A DNA stretch of 64,000 nucleotides from Lineus longissimus. Lineage: Eukaryota > Nemertea > Pilidiophora > Heteronemertea > Lineidae. Where the stretch lies: the NCBI RefSeq assembly GCF_910592395.1, contig NC_088313.1, positions 2,174,501 through 2,238,500 of the forward strand, read 5' to 3'. Each line of letters opens with the position of its first letter. Position 1 is the stretch's first letter. Shown one piece after another: positions 61,901 to 64,000 of the stretch. The notes beneath the pieces were generated by a model. That model was not told the origin of the DNA, made no database searches, and worked only from the letters and a program-made list of their open reading frames with translations. The position numbers and the translations under genes were made by a program.

Positions 61901-63030
61901 ACCGAAGGTGTCTTGGGGCTCATTTTATGGTTCGGTCTGCTTCATTTAGGTGAATCATCGATTCGATGTAGTGGTGGTCATAGATGTATTCTGCTTGCCG
62001 TACCGACAACAAGAGGCCCAAGGGCCTGGCGCTCTGCTTGAATTTTGTCCAAACCAGATAAGTGTAATGGAGAAGATGGTGGCCAAACTACAAGCCTACT
62101 TAATCTCGCAAAAGTTTATTTTGTAGAATTGTTGCTCTCCCTGATTGATCAAACATAGACCATGATTGATATCACATGCCACCAGGGGGTATTAGACACT
62201 AACACCAGGCACAGCCCCAATGCTCAAATCCCTCATGAACATTTCAAACGTCGAGCCTTAAATCCAGCAACAGACAGTTGAAACTATAGTACAATTCATC
62301 ATTGTAGCGTTATCCAACAAATTCAACTCAATGAAAAGCCGAGCAATAAAAATCTGAGAAGCAGATGGTTCAGCAGAGCTGATATCTACATCAACATGAT
62401 CGATCAAAATGGTCTTCATAAAAGAAAAGTACATGATACAAATTCACTATTAAAAACCAAAATCTAAACCAATGTATCTCCAACGAGTGAAAATCTCACC
62501 GACTGACCAAACTCTGAAACCTCACAAAAGTAGACGACACAAGTTAACTGATCAAAATCTAAAAGAACAGAGGCCTTAAAGCTAAAGATTGGACTAGTCG
62601 AAGACCTCATGAATTGACAAAACTTTGAAACCTCACAATATAATGACCCTTCAAACCCTGAAACCACTAACTCCCTGAAATCAAAAGTTGTGACATTTAA
62701 ATAGACAATGCCAATGGACAGATCCCAAATTTAACATCAGTGCATGTTAGCTGGTGAATGCTCTTTTACAGGCAATCAACATTCATTGTGTGGAATGTAA
62801 CGTATCTTCACGTTACTGTTTGAATCCTATTGCACTAGAAGAGAGATTCACGATGAAGACAAAAAGTGCACAGTCATGCTTAATCTGAAAACTGTCCAGT
62901 CATGGCATTATCAGTTATACACGGATCATTTGAAATCGAGATTAAACCAGTGTACTGAAATAGATTACTTACTACTTGTGTCTTGTTTTTGTTGGTTTCC
63001 CGGTGACGTCGCCCAGTTCACCTTCATTTC
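16358..63030 (-). CDS. TIA1: TIA1/TIAL1 (TIAR, Rox8) RNA-binding protein, 5'-partial, eight exons
   Basis: Ortholog of the three-RRM protein TIA1/TIAR, a nucleocytoplasmic factor. The family binds U-rich RNA, promotes use of weak 5' splice sites by helping U1 snRNP, represses translation of AU-rich mRNAs and nucleates stress granules. Exons: 63030-62973, 40945-40858, 27464-27389, 24132-24021, 21703-21596, 20813-20593, 20173-19971, 16490-16358. Joined phases agree at all seven junctions and give about 332 residues. Visible in order: RRM1 tail (KVNWAT); RRM2 with RNP2 IFVGDL and RNP1 KGYGFVSF, ending in the family signature [12 protein letters not shown]; linker with NQSS; RRM3 with RNP2 VYCGGF and RNP1 KGYAFIRF; then a Q/Y/A/G-rich low-complexity tail, the type of prion-like domain used in stress-granule assembly. 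Human TIA1 is 386 residues. The missing part is the start and most of RRM1, beyond 64000. Six of seven donors are GTAAGT. Assignment to TIA1 versus TIAL1 is not meaningful, since most invertebrates have one ortholog. Confidence 0.97.
17306..17455 (-). mobile_element. SINE copy, 5'-truncated
   Basis: Shares its body with the copy at 23008-23305. On the minus strand both have GGTGCCT, then ATG.GCTCATCCC, GAGGA..GAAT.CTCCCTGGAGA and a 3' end GAAGAAGAAA. This copy lacks the tRNA-like head. Confidence 0.7.
17495..17661. mobile_element. MITE with CAGTAGAACCTC terminal inverted repeats
   Basis: 167 bp bounded by TACAGTAGAACCTC on the left and GAGGTTCTACTGTA on the right, a perfect 14-bp TIR including the flanking TA. 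Inner sequence is also partly palindromic (TAAGGACACCC / GGGTGTCCTTA and TCCTTAATAGAGA on both sides). A TA target and no coding capacity fit a nonautonomous Tc1/mariner-type element. A related fragment is at 32171-32200. Confidence 0.88.
19801..19946. repeat. 26-bp direct repeat, 108 bp apart, with GAT-rich tails
   Basis: TCACAAAACCAGAATTCATC plus AAAGAA occurs at 19801 and again at 19909. Each copy is followed by a GAT/GAC-rich stretch. This looks like a short segmental duplication within the intron. Confidence 0.8.
19971..20173 (-). CDS. TIA1: TIA1 exon: Q/Y/A-rich low-complexity tail
   Basis: 203 nt, phase 0 in and phase 2 out. It encodes 67 residues beginning [20 protein letters not shown], then PAFSQ, six Ala, [15 protein letters not shown] and [11 protein letters not shown]. 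The Gln run continues the CAG run of the previous exon, giving eight Gln across the junction. The composition and Y/W spacing match the prion-like C-terminus of TIA1/TIAR. The donor is ACAA|GTAAGT. Confidence 0.95.
20174..20592 (-). other. TIA1: TIA1 intron between RRM3 exon and Q-rich exon
   Basis: 419 bp, the shortest intron here. Its 5' end on the transcript is GTAGGGGGGGTCGGGGTAAG, then a purine-rich spacer and AATTTTTATTTATTT (about 20562-20548). The tandem donors and U-rich tract are treated in the findings. No repeats are seen otherwise. Confidence 0.85.
20548..20592 (-). promoter_or_regulatory. TIA1: Tandem 5' splice sites followed by U-rich tract
   Basis: Donor 1 is CAG|GTAGGG (intron from 20592). 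Donor 2 is GGG|GTAAGG (intron from 20577), 15 nt downstream and in frame. A U-rich stretch follows about 15-30 nt after donor 2, where TIA-1 family proteins are known to bind to help U1 snRNP. Both donors are visible. Their use is inferred. Confidence 0.45.
20593..20813 (-). CDS. TIA1: TIA1 exon: body of RRM3 and start of Q-rich tail
   Basis: 221 nt, phase 1 in and phase 0 out. After a split Gln it encodes 73 residues. They contain the RRM3 helix ([10 protein letters not shown]), strand IHEIRIF, RNP1 KGYAFIRF, and the family motif [13 protein letters not shown], where vertebrates have EGHVVKCYWGKE. It ends in five Gln encoded by pure CAG. The donor is CAG|GTAGGG, the only non-GTAAGT donor in the gene. 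A second possible donor, GGG|GTAAGG, lies 15 nt downstream and would add VGGVG in frame. Confidence 0.97.
20935..20957. repeat. (TGA)n microsatellite
   Basis: About seven TGA/GAT units with one interruption (GATAATGAT). On the transcribed minus strand it reads as CAT repeats containing overlapping UCAU motifs, about 120-145 nt upstream of the RRM3 exon. Confidence 0.9.
21031..21138. mobile_element. Short palindromic element with inner hairpins
   Basis: Ends GTTACCAAAACCCATTACTT and, inverted, GTTATCAAAATCCCGTTACT form imperfect terminal inverted repeats over 108 bp. Inside are a perfect hairpin CCCATTACTT-CAA-AAGTAATGGG and two further ACTTCAAAAGTAA palindromes. MITE-like, with no coding capacity. 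Confidence 0.7.
21596..21703 (-). CDS. TIA1: TIA1 exon: RRM2-RRM3 linker and start of RRM3
   Basis: 108 nt, phase 1 in and phase 1 out. After a split Thr it encodes [20 protein letters not shown] then [21 protein letters not shown].. NCTVYCGG is the equivalent vertebrate stretch. VYCGGF is RNP2 of RRM3. The polypyrimidine tract is a run of T before CAG, and the donor is CAC|GTAAGT. Confidence 0.97.
21704..24020 (-). other. TIA1: TIA1 intron, RRM2 end to RRM3 linker
   Basis: About 2.3 kb, GTAAGT...TTTTTTCAG. It contains the fuller SINE copy (23008-23305). The rest is AT-rich and holds no supported feature. Confidence 0.85.
23008..23305 (-). mobile_element. tRNA-derived SINE
   Basis: Read on the minus strand, the head is AGATCAGTAGCATAGTTGTTGG then AGCGCTAGGCTC, followed by GGGGGTTGTGAGTTTGACTC. 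It has the layout of a tRNA A box, anticodon arm and degenerate B box. The body contains GTGTCCATGGGCAAGGCAGT, CAATGGACTACTGTGCCTG and CTCATCCCTCATTGAGGA. The 3' end is GAAGAAGAAAG. The body matches the truncated copy at 17306-17455. The pol III boxes have decayed, so this copy is probably inactive. Confidence 0.8.
24021..24132 (-). CDS. TIA1: TIA1 exon: end of RRM2
   Basis: 112 nt, phase 0 in and phase 1 out. It encodes [20 protein letters not shown] followed by [34 protein letters not shown] and the AE.AI helix are diagnostic of the TIA1/TIAR family. The donor is TCA|GTAAGT. A nearer GCA|GTCAGT would break the frame and was rejected. Confidence 0.98.
24915..25978. mobile_element. Tandem three-unit element with (GAC)n tract and terminal hairpin
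   Basis: Three diverged units begin near 24927, 25241 and 25542 (314 and 301 bp apart). Each starts with (T/C)GACCTCTGTGACCTTGA.AAG.AGGTCAAAT. Each also shares a CCCCCTGG(A/T)GG(C/T)CAA block and an ATGTGTAC.....TT block, ending in AACGTGCC. The last unit runs into ACGGACGACGG, a (GAC)n tract and GGTATGGGATAAGCTCACC. The end GCTCACCTCT-GCTA-AGAGGTGAGC (25950-25973) is a perfect hairpin. No protein is encoded. The long Arg-, Ser- and Thr-rich frames come from the (GAC)n tract. It resembles nonautonomous repeats I associate with lophotrochozoan genomes. Confidence 0.8.
25817..25936. repeat. (GAC)n microsatellite
   Basis: About 120 bp of almost pure GAC/CGA, interrupted at both ends by GGACGACGGAC. 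It is part of the larger element ending at 25978. Confidence 0.98.
27389..27464 (-). CDS. TIA1: TIA1 exon: middle of RRM2
   Basis: 76 nt, phase 2 in and phase 0 out. It encodes [20 protein letters not shown] then FVKRE. RNP1 is KGYGFVSF, as in TIA1 (SKGYGFVSF). The first base completes Ser with TC from the upstream exon. The acceptor is CTTCTCGCTTACAG and the donor GAG|GTAAGT. Confidence 0.97.
28967..29084. repeat. 44-bp tandem repeat with internal palindrome
   Basis: TTTTCGTAG(C/G)CT recurs at 28967, 29011 and (as TTTTCGTTGGCT) 29055, exactly 44 bp apart. Units include AAAGTCTATTTACTT. The junction forms the palindrome GGCTATAAAGT-CTATTT-ACTTTATAGCC at 29019-29046. Confidence 0.92.
29523..29840 (-). 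CDS. Unidentified ORF, 105 codons, inside TIA1 intron (weak)
   Basis: ATG at 29840 to TGA at 29525-29523, same strand as TIA1. The composition is balanced and local GC is above the flanks. An internal Met at residue 21 begins [17 protein letters not shown], which would make a signal peptide of about 13 residues with cleavage after Ala. The rest is hydrophilic ([30 protein letters not shown]). I recognise no family and see no splice or poly(A) evidence. It could be a nested single-exon gene, a remnant of a mobile element or chance. Confidence 0.22.
   Translation of the reverse strand: MNYSIQIGRIAIHSGEDAKGMLIVLLPLIATCAEPRQLIRSSSQELKINFNERQRASVRFNGSVPIKVLRASSDHWLSQLYHSKLDEVDGIPELEFRLCVKLSNV
30471..30563. 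repeat. 22-bp tandem repeat, four copies
   Basis: AGAACTATGACAATAGAACA plus AT repeats at 30471, 30493, 30515 and 30537 with an exact 22-bp period and almost no divergence. Confidence 0.97.
32171..32200. mobile_element. Fragment of the CAGTAGAACCTC MITE family
   Basis: GTGTCCTTGATAGAGAAGTT then CTACTG matches the right end of the element at 17495-17661. No left end is seen nearby. Confidence 0.5.
34613..34843. repeat. Long near-perfect inverted repeat (104-bp arms, 23-bp loop)
   Basis: Left arm 34613-34716 and right arm 34740-34843 are reverse complements over all 104 positions, with six mismatches, all transitions and no indels. The inner 42 bp (GGACTTGTTGTTCATTTCCC ... GTGAAAT) are perfect. 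The loop is 34717-34739. It lies in a TIA1 intron, so the pre-mRNA would fold into a long hairpin. Confidence 0.97.
37298..37448. mobile_element. MITE with GGGCCCGGTTGTTCAAA-type ends
   Basis: 151 bp. The left end GGGCTGAGTTGTTCAAA and the inverted right end GGGCCCGGTTGTTCAAA match at 14 of 17 positions. Inside are ACGTTAAGTCTTAACGT (a palindrome) and further TTAACG/CGTTA motifs. No coding capacity. Confidence 0.8.
40660..40731 (-). other. TIA1: Possible 72-nt cassette exon in RRM2 (weak)
   Basis: Flanked on the minus strand by TTCCCTGCCAACAG (acceptor) and CAAG|GTATAT (donor). Its 72 nt are a multiple of three and open in the frame set by the RRM2 exon just upstream. It would add 24 residues ([20 protein letters not shown] and VLSR) between helix 1 and strand 2 of RRM2. 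The intron between it and 40858 would be only 126 nt. No homologous insertion is known to me. Confidence 0.2.
40858..40945 (-). CDS. TIA1: TIA1 exon: start of RRM2
   Basis: 88 nt, phase 1 in and phase 2 out. It encodes K, then [20 protein letters not shown], then AFTPYGAV, plus two bases. It matches the start of TIA1 RRM2, where vertebrates have HFHVFVGDLSPEI ... AFAPFGRIS. RNP2 is IFVGDL. Departures are GQD in place of SPE after the RNP2 strand, and a triple histidine in helix alpha-1. The acceptor is TTTTCAG and the donor TC|GTAAGT. The exon is isolated by introns of about 22 kb and 13.4 kb. Confidence 0.95.
41680..42420. repeat. Diverged tandem repeat, unit about 117-141 bp, six copies
   Basis: The landmark (A)CAAACCTAT recurs at 41755, 41878, 42019, 42153, 42270 and 42405 (CAAACC start). 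Each is preceded by a GGCAACA.AC...GAGA.TAAAAAA block and followed by a CATAAC/CATTCC-rich block. Units are diverged and of variable length. Confidence 0.85.
42425..42735. repeat. 21-bp minisatellite (CCATTCTAATTTCCCA)
   Basis: Repeats of TTCCATTCTAATTTCCCAC/T with a 21-bp period, best preserved at 42575-42700. The minus-strand frame reading MEKWEIR repeats is a by-product, because the unit is divisible by three. Confidence 0.93.
43029..43183. repeat. 40-bp tandem repeat, four copies
   Basis: TACTTTG recurs at 43031, 43071, 43111 and 43151, exactly 40 bp apart. Units contain GTACTTCAAGGGTAGGACAT then GTGG. Copies are very similar. Confidence 0.96.
46846..47133. mobile_element. TIR element with clustered TGACCTTGA motifs
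   Basis: The left end TGACCAGGGGCACAAGAAGA and the inverted right end TGACCAGTGGGCACAAGAAG form a TIR of about 20 bp. The interior holds TGACCT at 46909, 46931, 46978, 47038, 47058, 47078 and 47098, most extended to TGACCTTGA. The last four are exactly 20 bp apart. There is no reading frame of note, so it is a nonautonomous element. Confidence 0.8.
49743..49963. mobile_element. Decayed MITE with ATACAGGGTGTCCCAAAA ends
   Basis: The left end ATACAGGGTGTCCCAAAAT and the inverted right end ATACAGAATGTCTCAAAAAT differ by three transitions within the first 18 bp. About 220 bp, AT-rich inside, noncoding. The CAGGGTGTCCCAAAA end is common among DNA transposons. Confidence 0.65.
50514..50815. repeat. 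42-bp minisatellite, about seven copies
   Basis: CCAAACGAGACA recurs every 42 bp (AAACGAGACA at 50556, 50598, 50640 and onward). Copies alternate between two subtypes (AACTATGCTGAAATCCTAAC and AATTTTGCTGAATTCCCAAC), suggesting an 84-bp higher-order unit. As 42 is divisible by three, the plus strand reads as a 14-residue repeat ([14 protein letters not shown]) ended by TAA at 50781-50783. No start or splice context supports translation. Confidence 0.95.
57680..58142. repeat. Diverged direct duplication
   Basis: Segments about 57680-57845 and 57971-58142 share, in order, CCTGACACC, AATGACG..., ACATGCACTCTGA, a CCACTT..GTCACA/CCCACTTTG block and GA(T/C)TATCACCT..CCTTGGT. Offset is about 293 bp. 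Confidence 0.65.
62008..62035. mobile_element. End of a CAAGAGGCCC-type dispersed repeat
   Basis: ACAAGAGGCCCAAGGGCCTG contains the palindrome AGGCCC-AA-GGGCCT. It resembles the left end of lophotrochozoan repeats that finish with (GAC)n and a GCTCACC hairpin, such as the element ending at 25978. No matching right end is seen before 64000. Confidence 0.4.
62973..63030 (-). CDS. TIA1: TIA1 exon: end of RRM1
   Basis: 58 nt, starts in phase 0 and ends in phase 1. It encodes [19 protein letters not shown] plus one base. KVNWAT is the last beta strand of RRM1 in TIA1/TIAR, and QQKQDTS matches the QKKDTSS linker. The acceptor CCTTTGCAG and donor A|GTAAGT are both strong. The preceding RRM1 exons are not in the remaining 970 bp of the window. 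Confidence 0.95.
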
Positions 63031-64000
63031 CTGCAAAGGTAAAGATTTCAGAAAATTGTAATGTAGGTAAGGTATGCAGTATAATGGGTAATGTAATCGA
63101 AATAAGGTATGCGGTATAATGGATAATGTAATGGAGGTAATGTATGAGGTGTAATGGGTATTGTATGGGGTTGAAGTACGGCTCAGTACCTGAAAAGGTA
63201 TAAGCTGAATACACAATGACGTAATTTGAAAGGCAATGTGTTCTGAATAACGATAGTACATGAAGATATATAGTACAATAAAATATAACAGTGCATATAG
63301 TACATTCTTACTCAATAACATCTTCTAGTAGTGTTCCTGTCGAGAATACGTAATTCATTCTTGAATAATAGATGCTCGTCTATGAGGTGAAACGATTGTC
63401 ACACTTATCCCATGAATATTTCACCCATAGAATGAGCTCTAAATCATAGATTACGCCAGTCAATCTTGACACTGGCTTCATGACAACCTTAACTCTGCAT
63501 CAAGAATTCCAAGTAGTGTATAATGCAATTCACCAGGCAATGGGCAGTGTAACGTAAAATGTAACGTGTACATGCAATTATGTAATGATTTCAAGTCAAG
63601 CTTGCCATTATTAACTTGTATTTTGTAGCTACATGTAGCATGATTTCTCTGATGTAACAATGTTTGCCATGCTCGCCAAGTATTCATTTTGAGTGAAGCA
63701 GCAATATTTGATCAAAACTGCCAAGGATATTGAATGTATGAATGATGCACAGTATACTGAAGTGCATTTCTGCACACAGACGTGCAGTCCATGAAATGAC
63801 ATGCAACCTGAATATCCAGAAAACAGCTAGTTCAACTCAATGAAGCAAATAAGTCAATGTTTACTATTGCTGGCGTCTGAATGAAACTTCAGCAAAATTG
63901 TATCAATAATCGAAGCGTCCTGTTCAAATATCGCCGACTAAATGGGCTTGACATGACAGCCTACTGCACACCGTGTGGCTGCCAAGTTTAATTTAGCTGC
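63031..64000 (-). other. TIA1: TIA1 intron upstream of the RRM1-end exon (partial)
   Basis: No exon for the rest of RRM1 (LYVGNL, CFVEF-type motifs) was found here. It contains a 35-bp tandem repeat at 63062-63175 close to the acceptor and is otherwise AT-rich. Confidence 0.75.
63062..63175. repeat. 35-bp tandem repeat, about three copies
   Basis: (G/T)GTATG recurs at 63071, 63106 and 63141, 35 bp apart. Units are GGTATGCGGTATAATGG..AATGTAAT. The array begins about 31 nt upstream of the RRM1-end exon on the transcribed strand, where the branch point would be expected. Confidence 0.88.

Larger units (their letters stand above)
40946..62972 (-). other. TIA1: TIA1 intron between RRM1 and RRM2, 22 kb
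   Basis: The longest intron here. It carries three neighbouring tandem arrays (41680-43183), a TIR element (46846-47133), a decayed TIR element (49743-49963), a 42-bp minisatellite (50514-50815), a diverged duplication (57680-58142) and an element end (62008-62035). Between these it is AT-rich. Open frames such as those at 43215-43487 and 58829-59143 have no recognised similarity. Confidence 0.85.

Noticed and set aside
61715-62041. 108-codon plus-strand frame with two similar hydrophobic segments
   Set aside because: The internal similarity reflects a diverged DNA duplication (about 61713-61771 and 61909-61966). The frame ends inside a dispersed-repeat end and has no recognised similarity.
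1-64000. CRISPR arrays, rRNA, intact tRNA genes, reverse transcriptase or transposase genes
   Set aside because: None was found. The tandem repeats lack spacer-repeat architecture, and no frame shows transposase or reverse-transcriptase motifs.

Overview
The window is intron-rich eukaryotic DNA from an animal, most probably a marine invertebrate. It is AT-rich, has large introns with GT-AG splice sites, and carries many minisatellites, short terminal-inverted-repeat elements and tRNA-derived SINE copies. The repeat ending in a (GAC)n tract plus a GCTCACCTCT...AGAGGTGAGC hairpin, and the CAAGAGGCCC-type end, resemble repeats I associate with lophotrochozoans (molluscs, brachiopods, annelids). 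That placement is an inference. No bacterial, viral or organellar genes were seen.

One gene dominates: the minus-strand ortholog of the RNA-binding protein TIA1/TIAL1 (TIAR; Rox8 in flies). Eight coding exons could be joined with every splice phase agreeing: 63030-62973 (end of RRM1), 40945-40858 (start of RRM2), 27464-27389 (middle of RRM2), 24132-24021 (end of RRM2), 21703-21596 (linker and start of RRM3), 20813-20593 (rest of RRM3), 20173-19971 (Q/Y/A-rich tail) and 16490-16358 (C-terminus and stop). They give about 332 residues. The promoter, start codon and most of RRM1 lie beyond position 64000.

Layout: 1-15400 is downstream of TIA1 and has no confident gene. It holds a nested minisatellite block (909-2790), a foldback element (3487-3714), an 84-bp tandem repeat (5184-5395), a His/Gly-coding 18-bp-type repeat (14035-14160) and two weak plus-strand exon candidates. 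About 15440-16357 is the probable TIA1 3' UTR. From 16358 to 64000 everything is TIA1 exon or intron. The introns contain MITEs, SINE copies, foldbacks and at least nine tandem arrays. Of most interest are a near-perfect 104-bp-arm hairpin at 34613-34843, a TIR element whose interior has TGACCT motifs at exact 20-bp spacing (46846-47133), a pair of in-frame alternative donors after the RRM3 exon, and a possible in-frame 72-nt cassette exon inside RRM2.

I found no convincing novel multi-gene system. The findings concern splicing and structure of the TIA1 locus, and repeats that carry regulatory-looking motifs.
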